From: Aphelocoma coerulescens
Taxonomy: Eukaryota > Chordata > Aves > Passeriformes > Corvidae
Direction: 5' to 3'
NCBI RefSeq assembly: GCF_041296385.1
Contig: NW_027184083.1
Coordinates: 1,178,001 to 1,242,000, forward strand
DNA: 64,000 nt
Shown here piece by piece: positions 1 to 9,361 of this stretch. How positions within the stretch are numbered: the stretch's first letter is position 1; the number at the start of each line of letters is the position of its first letter. The notes beneath the pieces are model-generated. The model was not told the DNA's origin and made no database searches. It saw only the letters and a list, made by a program, of their open reading frames with translations. A program made the translations under genes and the position numbers.

Positions 1-485
1 TGAAAGAACACTACTGTGCACAGCATTGTTAATTTATGTTAATTTATATATTTAAGTTACTATTGAACATTTTGTAGGTTTGCCAATTTTCTTTACTGTA
101 TTCCCAGTAAATATTTCAATCCAGTGCAAGTACTCATGAAAGATCATGTAGTGACTCTTCTAAAGAGGCTGTTATATGTATAATTGTGCTTTTGCTAGTA
201 TGTTTTCCATGCAGAGTTCAATGTATTAAGATGGCCTGTTATCCATAATTTTGTTGTTAGAGAAAACATATTACAGCTAGTTATCACAGACAATGTTCTT
301 TAAAATCACTATAAATAGTTAAACTTTCTGGAACAAGAACAGCCTTCATGAGAACATGGATACATATCACCACCCAAAACAAAGGCACATGTGGGCAGCA
401 CGTGTTTTATTGAATATTTTGAGGACAGGCATGTGTGAGAAAAAAAATAAATAAAATGCCATAGAAACAGATGCAGAGAAGATAC
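1..485. other. AT-rich flank, no gene seen
   Basis: I see no coding region, RNA gene or recognisable repeat here. Short open frames on both strands have no domain content. Confidence 0.6.
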
Positions 486-960
486 TGTCTTGGTTTGAAA
501 GACAGGTGTCTGCCAAGGAAGGCGGGAACCTCCCTTGGAATGGAAAATATGACTCCCTTCTCTCCAAATTATTATAACTTTGAAATTATGGGGCTTTCAG
601 GAAAAGATATGGAAAAAGGTATAACAGTTCTTTTTGAATATATATATGTATAACAAGACAAAAAACAACAACAGCAGCAGCAACAAACAAACAAAAAAGT
701 CCCAACAACAGTCTTGGCTGTCAAGCACTTTCCCCATTGGTGTAGTTATGGTCACAGCCGGCAGGGGCGCTGTTGGCTCCCGGCCGGGCAGGGCGGTGCG
801 ATGATTCCCCCGTGGCTGCAGGGGATGCTGTGGTGCGAGCTCAGCCTCCTCTTCACGTGGTAATGGCGGCTCAGCCAGCGGGAGAGAGAGAAAAGGGGCT
901 TCCTTTGCAACCTCGCAGGAAGCAGCTGGTCTCAGTGCCCCTCAGGAAGCTGAATGGACT
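486..960 (-). repeat. Old diverged LTR, same family as the ERV-L LTR at 2021-2959
   Basis: Read on the minus strand, this stretch follows the 3' half of the LTR at 2021-2959. It begins at the same LTR edge (TGTCTTGGTTTGAAAGACAG against TGTCTCGGTTTGAAAGACAG), then shows in the same order the lysine-like purine block, the TA-rich stretch, the poly-CAA stretch and the GC-rich block. The match is clear to about 845 and fades after that. No internal retroviral sequence adjoins it, so it is probably a solo LTR or fragment from an older wave. The GC-rich DNA to about 1480 may be its continuation, but I could not align it by eye. Confidence 0.7.
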
Positions 961-2015
961 GTAGCAGGAACCTCGGAGCAGCAGGCTGGAACAGCCAGAG
1001 GCGAGCACACCCAGGCTGACAAAGTGTAGCAAAAACTCCGAAGCTGTGGCAGGAGCCGCGGGGATCTGGGCGGACACAGGGTGGCGAGTTAAAATGTAGT
1101 AAAAAACCTTGAAGCAGTGGCAGAAAACAGCGGGGCTTTGGACAGCTCACCAGCAATGGCTGGTCCCAGGATCAGGCCACGACGCAGAGGGAGTGGCCCG
1201 GTGGGGAGTGCCCCCGGCTCCCGGAGCAGCATGCACTGGCTCTGGGCTCCCAAGCCGCAGAGAAGTAGAGAAGCAAGCCAGCAAGCTCTAGTCACAGTGC
1301 CAAAGGAAAAAAGAAAATAAAGAAACAGGCAAAAAGCACAGGGCAACAGGATATCCAGTCACGCCCGTGCCGTGTGGCTCCTGAGTCGATCACCCTCCAC
1401 TGGAAGCAAGCAGCAGCCCCTGTCCTCCAACCCTCGCAGGATCCTGGGCTGCTCCTCACCCATCGCGATACTCCCGGAGCCAGGGGAGGCAGTGACCATT
1501 CTCGACACAAAACAAAACCAAAAAAGGATATGGCATATAAACCATCCCCAAGACAGATACAGAAACCCATAGACAAACCTGAGCAATCAGTGGGAATGTA
1601 GCTCTAAGAAAAAGGGAGCAAGAGAGATTAAAGATGACTGTCAAGCAAAAAGAACTTGAGACTTTGAGTGAAATTCTCCCATAGTTTCAGAGGAAAAGAA
1701 TATATGAAAAGTCTTTATAAACAGAGTTCATAAAAATATCTGATGCCATCATATATTGTTTTCTGATAGACTATCCACAAGCCATCCAAGCCAAAGGAGG
1801 TAAGAATACATTTCCAATTTTAAAGACAGTTGCCTTCTAAATAGATCTATAAATTAAAACAACCTGTCAGCATTCAAAATATTAATTTTCCTGACAGAAA
1901 AATATATACACATACCCCATAAAATATTTTTATACTTTCATTCACTAGATATTTTCCTGAAGTTACTCATTACTTTCATACCTTCCATGGTTCCATTCCT
2001 GTTTCTCCTCATTTC
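961..2015. other. Unassigned flank
   Basis: GC-rich sequence to about 1480, possibly the rest of the old LTR, then AT-rich DNA. Overlapping short open frames on both strands look like GC-rich by-products. No gene is supported. Confidence 0.4.
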
Positions 2016-2020
2016 CAGAC

Positions 2021-2773
2021 TGTTGGGGTTTCAGTTTAGTCCTAGTTTTTTTCTGTTAAAGGAATTTTTTCCCATAGCATGTTGCTAGGAGATAAATGGC
2101 CATACTTGAGAGGAGATAGCCATACTTAAGAAAGACAAAAGGGCCCGGCCAGGCTTTTGTTCTCACCTGGCGGGCAGTTCAGTTCGCTCTCAGCGTCTGG
2201 AGAGAGAAGCCGCGGAGAGAAGAGCTGCTGGTTCCCGTTTTCGGCGTCTTTCCTTTCTGCTGGGAACAACACCGGGGATCCCAAAGCTGCTTTTCCCTGC
2301 CCTGCTGGAGGCTGGGCTGTGGCCGCCCGCCCCGCTGCTGCTTCGAGCCTTCGCTACGCTGTAGCCGTGCTTACCCTGCCTGCCTGGAGCCCCGGGGGGT
2401 TCCCCTTTTGGATACATCTCGTCTGCCACCCGGGATTTGTGTTTGTACCTGCCGCTCCAGCCTACCAGTCCAGCCTGCTGTTTCCGAGAACCCGGGACCA
2501 GCTGCCCACCGGTTTCTGAAGCTCCTTTGTTCCATCCTTCCCCGGGATCCCAGGGCATCAGAGCAGCCGCGTGCTTCCCGAGCTCGCTCCGGAGCGCCCC
2601 CTGCAGCCGCGGGGGAACCATCGCACCTGCCCTGCTCACCGGGAGCCACCAGCGATCCCTGTCGGCTGCGAGCGGAACTGCACCCGAGGGGAAATAGCCT
2701 GACAGCCGAGAAGGCCGGGACTGGGTTTGTGTTTGCTGTTACTGTCATAGTTGTTGTTGTTTTGTTTGACTAG

Positions 2774-2811
<38 letters not shown>

Positions 2812-2959
2812 AAGAACTGTTATTCCTATTTTCCCACATCTCTGCCTAAAGACCCTTGATTTCAAAATTATAATAACTCAGAGGGAAAGGGGTTACATCT
2901 GCCACTCCAAGGGAGGCTTCTGCCTTCCTTAGCAGACACCTGTCTTTCAAACCGAGACA
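2021..2959 (+). repeat. 5' LTR of the ERV-L-like provirus
   Basis: 939 bp, TG...CA ends. It holds a GC-rich centre (2160-2700), a (TA)17 tract just after 2775, and a purine-rich 3' end. The same sequence recurs at 8422-9356. I found no convincing AATAAA in it. Open frames inside the GC-rich part occur identically in both LTRs and are not taken as genes. Confidence 0.93.
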
Positions 2960-2964
2960 GATCT

Positions 2965-2982
2965 TGGCGCCCAACGTGGGGC
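2965..2982 (+). promoter_or_regulatory. Primer-binding site, tRNA-Lys(1,2) type
   Basis: TGGCGCCCAACGTGGGGC, five bases after the LTR end. This is the complement of the tRNA-Lys1,2 3' end. Mammalian ERV-L takes its name from a tRNA-Leu primer, so the primer here does not follow the class name. Confidence 0.9.
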
Positions 2983-3077
2983 CTGAGGGCATTAAGAGAG
3001 AGAGGTGAAAAAGGAATAACAGTTCCTGAATAACTTAAGTTTGTGTGTTGGATATAGGAACCTTGGTAGGCAGCACT

Positions 3078-5102
3078 ATGTGGTCTACTTTGCCCTGGTT
3101 CGGGTGGCATGTGGCCGTGGCTATATTCTTCCCCTTTGCAGCTCCCTACTTGAATATGGGTCCTCTCACTAAGGCTACCATTGCTGTTATCCAGCTTGTG
3201 CTATGGGTCGAGAAGGTGAGGAATTCATGGGTTTTTAACTTCCTCCGGAATGTGGGCACGTGGATAAACGGCTATCACACACTGAGCTCATGTTTTTGGG
3301 GTTATGTTAACAATGGTACCTTCTGTGAGGAAATGACACCAGGGGAAGTTTTCCCCCAACCCCTCAACCAGTTATTTGGACCCACCCCATCAATTTTTGA
3401 AGGGTTTAGATTCCCTCTGAATACTAACCACCTGCTGCTGGTAGGCCTACTCTATTTAGCATTCAAGGATAAGTTGAGATTGGCTTGGATAACTACCCAG
3501 ACACCAGCCCCAGAGACTAGAGATCCTGCCCCGGAGCCTGACCCTGCCCCAGAACCTGACATGGCCCCAGAGAGTAGAGTTCCTACCCCAGAGCCTGATC
3601 CTGCCCCGGAACCTGACACAGCCCCAGACACTAGAGATCCTACCCCAGAGCCTGATTCAGCCCCAGAGCCTGACACAGCCCCAGACACTAGAGACCCTGC
3701 CCCACAGCCTGATACCGCCCAACAGCCCACCTCAGAAATGGACTACCCGAAATGGGTGGGGGTACTGGCGAAAGGGATGCAGGAGATGTGCCAGGAGATG
3801 GGCCAGGTGCGCAAGGAGATATGCCAGGAGATGGGCCAGGTGCGCCAGGAGATGGGCCAGGTGCACCAGGGGATATGCCAATTGCTAAGGGAATACACCT
3901 CCTCAGCTAGTGAAAAAACCTCTCCCTGCCCCAAAGAGGGTGAGTCCGATGGTGCAGCAGTGGAACCCACAGATGTTACAACCGCCCAGGTTTCAGCTGA
4001 ACCCCAAGGACAAGTACAGCCAGCAGCAGTCGCCCCTGTGCAAAGGAGGAAGTGTAAGACCAAATCAGTACGACCAGTTAATGATGATGGGGAACCAGGG
4101 CCCTCACAACCAGCAGGGGAGCCAGAGCCAGAAATCATCATTGAGTCCCTGTCGTACGACAGTCTCCGTGGTATGCGAGACGACATTGTGCGAAGGGGGC
4201 GTGAGCCTTATACCACCTGGCTGCTTCGGGTTTGGGACCTCATGGGCACAAGTGTGCAACTGGATAGTGGTGAGGCAAGGTATCTGGGATCGTTGACCCA
4301 GGACCCAGGTGTGAACCAGGTATTTGTGAGGGAGCCAGGACCCCTTTCTCTCTGGGACCGGCTCTTAATGAGTGTGAGAGAAAGGTTCATTCACAAAGAG
4401 AGAATGCAGGAGTACCATCATAGAATGCAGTGGAAGACACTTGAGGAAGGGATCCAACAGCTAAGAGAGGTGGCAGTATTAGAGGTACTCTTTGGGAGGG
4501 ATGGACAGCACGGTAATGACCCCGATGAGGTCAGGTGCACAGGACAGATGATGTGGAACCTGGCAAGACTAGGGCCATCGCAATACACCACCTTCATTGC
4601 AACCATTGATGCTGACAATAACCGAGAAACAGTGGGCTCTGTTGCCAACAAGCTCAGGAATTATGACAGTATGGTCAATGGTCCACTGAAAACTCATGTC
4701 TCTGCTGTGGTCCAGGACCTCAAAGAGGAGATAAAGGAGATAAGGGAGGAGATGAGGAAGGTCAGTGTGGCACCAGTGCGAGTCACAGGCCCCCAGGTCA
4801 GAGCCCGTCGTCCCCCTGCTAGAGAGAGAGGGTACACCCCACGAGCTGAGCTGTGGTTTTTCCTGTGTGAGCATGGGGAAGACATGAGAAGGTGGGATGG
4901 GAAACCTACCTCTGTCCTGGCAGCGCGGGTGCGTGAACTCAAGGAGGGAGGCACTAACCGAGGGGGTTCCGCTAAGGTGAAAGTAGCCTCAGCCTCCCGT
5001 GACCGAGCTGCCAGGTATTACAGACAGGAGGATGATATGTCAGATCCCCTCGAAGGTACCTCTAGTATGTATGCCCAGGGAAAGAATGATAACCAGGGCT
5101 AG
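3078..5102 (+). CDS. gag: Gag polyprotein of the ERV-L-like provirus
   Basis: 674 residues from the first in-frame ATG (A at -3) to TAG. In order: an unusual hydrophobic N-terminus with stretches near residues 11-25, 33-44 and 119-129 and an NGT sequon at 79; a Pro-Glu-Asp repeat region at about 142-222 built from PAPEPD and PDTRDP units; a short heptad-like stretch with repeated MGQVR/QEMGQV units at about 232-265; an acidic/polar linker; then a capsid-like part and a basic C-terminus. I see no CCHC zinc knuckle. The LWFFLCEHGEDMRRWDGKPT region near the C-terminus looks like the conserved end of ERV-L-type Gag. Gag would form the particle core. The hydrophobic N-terminus could target membranes, which is inference. 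The stop is in frame with pol. Confidence 0.85.
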   Translation: MWSTLPWFGWHVAVAIFFPFAAPYLNMGPLTKATIAVIQLVLWVEKVRNSWVFNFLRNVGTWINGYHTLSSCFWGYVNNGTFCEEMTPGEVFPQPLNQLFGPTPSIFEGFRFPLNTNHLLLVGLLYLAFKDKLRLAWITTQTPAPETRDPAPEPDPAPEPDMAPESRVPTPEPDPAPEPDTAPDTRDPTPEPDSAPEPDTAPDTRDPAPQPDTAQQPTSEMDYPKWVGVLAKGMQEMCQEMGQVRKEICQEMGQVRQEMGQVHQGICQLLREYTSSASEKTSPCPKEGESDGAAVEPTDVTTAQVSAEPQGQVQPAAVAPVQRRKCKTKSVRPVNDDGEPGPSQPAGEPEPEIIIESLSYDSLRGMRDDIVRRGREPYTTWLLRVWDLMGTSVQLDSGEARYLGSLTQDPGVNQVFVREPGPLSLWDRLLMSVRERFIHKERMQEYHHRMQWKTLEEGIQQLREVAVLEVLFGRDGQHGNDPDEVRCTGQMMWNLARLGPSQYTTFIATIDADNNRETVGSVANKLRNYDSMVNGPLKTHVSAVVQDLKEEIKEIREEMRKVSVAPVRVTGPQVRARRPPARERGYTPRAELWFFLCEHGEDMRRWDGKPTSVLAARVRELKEGGTNRGGSAKVKVASASRDRAARYYRQEDDMSDPLEGTSSMYAQGKNDNQG

Positions 5103-5121
5103 AGGGGCCCTGCCTCTAGCC
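5097..5121 (+). promoter_or_regulatory. Perfect hairpin containing the gag TAG stop (candidate readthrough element)
   Basis: Left arm GGCTAGAGG (5097-5105), 7-base loop, right arm CCTCTAGCC (5113-5121): nine perfect base pairs. The TAG (5100-5102) lies inside the left arm. Pol is open in the same frame from 5103, so Gag-Pol would need stop-codon readthrough, as in gammaretroviruses. Placing the stop inside the stem differs from known readthrough elements that start downstream. The hairpin is seen; its function is inferred. Confidence 0.6.
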
Positions 5122-8100
5122 AGGAAGAGGCACGGGAGAACCGGGTTTTCTGGACAGTGTGGATCCGATGGCCTGGCACATCAGAGCCACAAAAATATGA
5201 TGCATTGGTTGATACTGGGGCACAGTGTACTTTAATGCCATCGGGACATGTGGGGGCAGAACCTGTATCCATTGCTGGGGTGACCGGGGGATCACAGCAG
5301 TTGACCCTTTTGGAAGCTGAGGTGAGCCTGACTGGGAAGGAGTGGCAAAAGCATCCGATTGTGACCGGCCCAGAGGCCCCGTGTATTCTGGGCATAGACT
5401 TCCTCCGGAATGGCTATTACAAAGACCCAAAGGGACTCAGGTGGGCGTTTGGGATTGCTGCTGTGGAGGCAGAGGGCATTAGGCAGTTGAACACCCTGTC
5501 CGGACTGTCTGAGAATCCTTCTGCAGTTGGGCTCCTGAAAGTGGAAGAGCAACGAGTGCCAATTGCCACCTCGACAGTGCACCGCCGGCAGTATCGGACG
5601 AATCGAGATGCTGTGATCCCCATCCACAAGATGATTCGTGAGCTGGAGAGCCAAGGGGTGGTCAGCAAGACCCACTCACCCTTCAACAGCCCCATTTGGC
5701 CTGTGCGCAAGTCTGATGGGGAATGGAGATTGACTGTGGACTATCGTGGCTTGAATGAAGTGACTCCACCGCTGAGCGCTGCTGTGCCCGACATGTTGGA
5801 GCTCCAGTATGAGCTGGAGTCCAAAGCAGCAAAGTGGTATGCCACTATTGACATTGCCAATGCATTTTTCTCCATTCCTCTGGCAGCAGAGTGCAGGCCT
5901 CAGTTTGCTTTCACCTGGAGGGGTGTGCAGTACACCTGGAACCGACTGCCCCAGGGGTGGAAGCACAGTCCCACCATCTGCCATGGACTGATCCAGGCTG
6001 CACTGGAAAAGGGTGAGGCCCCAGAACATCTGCAGTACATTGATGACATCATTGTGTGGGGGAACACCGCAACAGAAGTGTTTGAGAAAGGAGAGAGAAT
6101 AATCCAAATTCTCCTAAAAGCTGGTTTCGCCATCAAGAAGAGCAAAGTCAAGGGGCCTGCCCGAGAGATCCAGTTCCTGGGAGTGAAGTGGCAAGATGGA
6201 CGGCGTCAGATTCCCACTGAGGTCATCAATAAGATCACTGCGATGTCTCCACCAACCAACAAGAAGGAAACACAAGCTTTCCTAGGCGCCATAGGTTTCT
6301 GGAGGATGCACATTCCCGAGTACAGCCAGATTGTGAGTCCTCTTTACCTGGTTACCCGCAAGAAGAACGATTTCCACTGGGGCCCTGAACAGCAGCAAGC
6401 CTTTGCCCAGATCAAGCAGGAAATCGCTCACGCCGTAGCCCTTGGCCCAGTCAGGACAGGACCAGAGGTGAAGAACGTGCTCTACTCTGCAGCCGGGAAC
6501 AATGGTCTGTCCTGGAGCCTCTGGCAGAAGGTGCCTGGTGAGACTCGTGGCCGACCGCTGGGATTCTGGAGCCGAAGCTACAGAGGGTCCGAAGCCAACT
6601 ACACTCCCACAGAGAAAGAAATCTTGGCAGCCTATGAAGGAGTCCAAGCTGCCTCAGAGGTAATTGGAACTGAGGCACAACTCCTCCTGGCACCCCGACT
6701 ACCGGTGCTGGGGTGGATGTTCAAAGGAAAGGTTCCCTCCACGCATCACGCCACTGATGCTACTTGGAGCAAATGGATCGCCCTCATCACGCAGCGCGCC
6801 CGAATTGGAAACCCAAGTCGCCCTGGGATCTTGGAAATAATTACGAACTGGCCAGAAGGTGAGACTTTTGGGTTATCTTCTGAAGAAGAAGAGGAGCAGG
6901 TGACGCGTGCCGAAGAAGCCCCACCATACAACGAGCTACCAGAGAGTGAAAGACAATATGCCCTCTTCACTGATGGTTCCTGCCGAATTGTAGGCGCTAG
7001 CCGGAAATGGAAAGCCGCTGTATGGAGCCCCACACGACAAGTTGCACAGGCTACGGAAGGAGAAGGTGGATCGAGCCAATTTGCTGAACTCAAAGCCGTT
7101 CAATTAGCTCTGGACATTGCTGAAAGAGAGAAGTGGCCAAAGCTCTACCTTTACACTGATTCATGGATGGTAGCCAATGCTCTGTGGGGTTGGCTGGAAA
7201 GGTGGAATAAGGCAAAATGGCAGCGCAGAGGAAAACCAATCTGGGCTGCTGAGGAGTGTAAAGACATTGCCGCTCGAGTAGAGAAGCTATCTGTGAAGGT
7301 CCGTCATGTAGATGCTCACATTCCCAAGAGCCGGGCTAATGAAGAACATCGTAATAACAAGCAGGTAGATCAGGCTGCGAAAATAGAGGTGTCCCAGATA
7401 GACCTGGATTGGCAACATAAAGGAGAGTTGTTCCTAGCTCGATGGGCCCATGATGCCTCAGGCCATCAGGGCAGAGATGCCACCTATAAGTGGGCACGAG
7501 ACCGAGGGGTGGATCTGACCATGGACAGTATCTCCCAGGTCATCCATGACTGTGAGACATGCGCTGCGATCAAGCAGGCCAAGCGGGTGAAGCCCCTGTG
7601 GTATGGTGGGCGGTGGTCCAAATACAAGTATGGGGAGGCCTGGCAGGTTGATTACATCACACTGCCTCAAACCCGCCAAGGCAAGCGCCATGTGCTCACA
7701 ATGGTAGAAGCCACCACAGGATGGCTGGAGACCTACCCTGTGCCTCACGCTACTGCCCGGAACACCATCCTGGGCCTTGAAAAGCAAGTCCTTTGGAGGC
7801 ATGGTACCCCTGAGAGGATTGAATCTGACAATGGGACTCACTTCAAGAACAGCCTTATAAACACCTGGGCTAGAGAACATGGCATTGAGTGGGTGTACCA
7901 CATCCCTTACCATGCACCAGCAGCTGGGAAGGTTGAGCGGTGTAATGGACTGCTTAAAACCACCTTGAAGGCACTGGGTGGGGGGAGTTTCAAAAACTGG
8001 GAGGTGCATTTAGCAAAAGCCACCTGGTTAGTTAACACCCGAGGCTCCACCAGCCGAGCCGGCCCTGCCCAATCCGAACCCCTACAAACAACAGATGGGG

Positions 8101-8285
8101 ATAAGGTTCCAGTGGTGCACATGAGAGGTATGCTTGGAAAAACTGTTTGGGTAAAGTCTGCCTTGAGCAAAGACAAACCCATCCGTGGGGTTGTTTTTGC
8201 TCAGGGACCAGGTTGTACCTGGTGGGTGATGCAAAGGGATGGAGAGACCCGATGCATACCTCAAGGGGACCTTGTTTTAGGGTGA
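5103..8285 (+). CDS. pol: Pro-Pol of the ERV-L-like provirus, reached by readthrough
   Basis: About 1060 codons, open with no stop, in the same frame as gag after TAG. Domains in order: aspartic protease with DTGAQ (Asp at 5211) and the GIDFL segment; reverse transcriptase with LPQGW and the YIDD active site at 6036-6047; a long connection region with GFW motifs; RNase H with TDGS (6972), an AEL glutamate near 7085 and TDSW near 7155; integrase with an HHCC finger (from about 7450), catalytic Asp in QVDY (about 7647), Asp in SDNGTHF and Glu in KVERCNG; and a C-terminal SH3-like tail. All catalytic residues appear present. It would copy viral RNA into DNA and insert it. There is no dUTPase after integrase, unlike mammalian ERV-L. 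No separate start codon is needed if readthrough is used. Confidence 0.92.
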   Translation, partial: RGPASSQEEARENRVFWTVWIRWPGTSEPQKYDALVDTGAQCTLMPSGHVGAEPVSIAGVTGGSQQLTLLEAEVSLTGKEWQKHPIVTGPEAPCILGIDFLRNGYYKDPKGLRWAFGIAAVEAEGIRQLNTLSGLSENPSAVGLLKVEEQRVPIATSTVHRRQYRTNRDAVIPIHKMIRELESQGVVSKTHSPFNSPIWPVRKSDGEWRLTVDYRGLNEVTPPLSAAVPDMLELQYELESKAAKWYATIDIANAFFSIPLAAECRPQFAFTWRGVQYTWNRLPQGWKHSPTICHGLIQAALEKGEAPEHLQYIDDIIVWGNTATEVFEKGERIIQILLKAGFAIKKSKVKGPAREIQFLGVKWQDGRRQIPTEVINKITAMSPPTNKKETQAFLGAIGFWRMHIPEYSQIVSPLYLVTRKKNDFHWGPEQQQAFAQIKQEIAHAVALGPVRTGPEVKNVLYSAAGNNGLSWSLWQKVPGETRGRPLGFWSRSYRGSEANYTPTEKEILAAYEGVQAASEVIGTEAQLLLAPRLPVLGWMFKGKVPSTHHATDATWSKWIALITQRARIGNPSRPGILEIITNWPEGETFGLSSEEEEEQVTRAEEAPPYNELPESERQYALFTDGSCRIVGASRKWKAAVWSPTRQVAQATEGEGGSSQFAELKAVQLALDIAEREKWPKLYLYTDSWMVANALWGWLERWNKAKWQRRGKPIWAAEECKDIAARVEKLSVKVRHVDAHIPKSRANEEHRNNKQVDQAAKIEVSQIDLDWQHKGELFLARWAHDASGHQGRDATYKWARDRGVDLTMDSISQVIHDCETCAAIKQAKRVKPLWYGGRWSKYKYGEAWQVDYITLPQTRQGKRHVLTMVEATTGWLETYPVPHATARNTILGLEKQVLWRHGTPERIESDNGTHFKNSLINTWAREHGIEWVYHIPYHAPAAGKVERCNGLLKTTLKALGGGSFKNWEVHLAKATWLVNTRGSTSRAGPAQSEPLQTTDGDKVPVVHMRGMLGKTVWVKSALSKDKPIRGVVFAQGPGCTWWVMQRDGETRCIPQGDLVLG

Positions 8286-8421
8286 ACTACCCATGGCTCT
8301 GTACTTGTATCAGTATCAGCATGTACATATGTATATAATTTAGGTGATGCATGTATTTATATGGTTAAAAAGTTAAGTTTCATGTAACATGTTAGTATGG
8401 AAAAAAATTCGGGGTGGATAA
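8286..8421 (+). other. Short 3' untranslated stretch with purine-rich tract before the LTR
   Basis: 136 bp from the pol stop to the LTR. There is no room for env. The tract ending GGAAAAAAATTCGGGGTGG just before the LTR is the likely polypurine primer, though T and C interrupt it. Confidence 0.6.
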
Positions 8422-9174
8422 TGTTGGGGTTTCAGTTTAGTCCTAGTTTTTTTCTGTTAAAGGAATTTTTTCCCATAGCATGTTGCTAGGAGATAAATGG
8501 CCATACTTGAGAGGAGATAGCCATACTTAAGAAAGACAAAAGGGCCCGGCCAGGCTTTTGTTCTCACCTGGCGGGCAGTTCAGTTCGCTCTCAGCGTCTG
8601 GAGAGAGAAGCCGCGGAGAGAAGAGCTGCTGGTTCCCGTTTTCGGCGTCTTTCCTTTCTGCTGGGAACAACACCGGGGATCCCAAAGCTGCTTTTCCCTG
8701 CCCTGCTGGAGGCTGGGCTGTGGCCGCCCGCCCCGCTGCTGCTTCGAGCCTTCGCTACGCTGTAGCCGTGCTTACCCTGCCTGCCTGGAGCCCCGGGGGG
8801 TTCCCCTTTTGGATACATCTCGTCTGCCACCCGGGATTTGTGTTTGTACCTGCCGCTCCAGCCTACCAGTCCAGCCTGCTGTTTCCGAGAACCCGGGACC
8901 AGCTGCCCACCGGTTTCTGAAGCTCCTTTGTTCCATCCTTCCCCGGGATCCCAGGGCATCAGAGCAGCCGCGTGCTTCCCGAGCTCGCTCCGGAGCGCCC
9001 CCTGCAGCCGCGGGGGAACCATCGCACCTGCCCTGCTCACCGGGAGCCACCAGCGATCCCTGTCGGCTGCGAGCGGAACTGCACCCGAGGGGAAATAGCC
9101 TGACAGCCGAGAAGGCCGGGACTGGGTTTGTGTTTGCTGTTACTGTCATAGTTGTTGTTGTTTTGTTTGACTAG

Positions 9175-9208
<34 letters not shown>

Positions 9209-9356
9209 AAGAACTGTTATTCCTATTTTCCCACATCTCTGCCTAAAGACCCTTGATTTCAAAATTATAATAACTCAGAGGGAAAGGGGTTACATCTGCC
9301 ACTCCAAGGGAGGCTTCTGCCTTCCTTAGCAGACACCTGTCTTTCAAACCGAGACA
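8422..9356 (+). repeat. 3' LTR of the ERV-L-like provirus
   Basis: 935 bp, matching the 5' LTR except for a TA tract four bases shorter. It is followed by the TSD copy CAGAC at 9357-9361. Confidence 0.93.
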
Positions 9357-9361
9357 CAGAC

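Larger units (their letters stand above)
2021..9356 (+). mobile_element. Complete class III (ERV-L-like) provirus
   Basis: Layout is LTR, primer-binding site (PBS), gag, TAG, pro-RT-RNaseH-IN, LTR. The direct repeat CAGAC lies at 2016-2020 and 9357-9361, giving a 5-bp TSD. LTRs start TG and end CA. The two LTRs appear identical apart from the length of a TA microsatellite (34 against 30 bases), so the insertion is young. No env and no dUTPase domain are present between pol and the 3' LTR. The RT and the RT-RNaseH connection follow the ERV-L/spuma-like pattern (class III). Both ORFs are open, so the copy could still encode Gag and, by readthrough, Gag-Pol. Confidence 0.93.

Noticed and set aside
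2157..2748. Overlapping 120-150-codon open frames on both strands in the LTR, repeated at 8558-9149
   Set aside because: They sit in GC-rich LTR sequence and are identical because the LTRs are identical. They have no domain content and no independent sign of coding.
3452..3730. Minus-strand Gly/Ser-rich open frame across the ERV-L gag repeat
   Set aside because: It is the shadow of the Pro-Glu-Asp repeat on the coding strand.
3502..3875. Short direct repeats that look array-like
   Set aside because: They are coding repeats (PAPEPD and MGQV units) in gag with no spacers, so not a CRISPR array. This is also a vertebrate genome.
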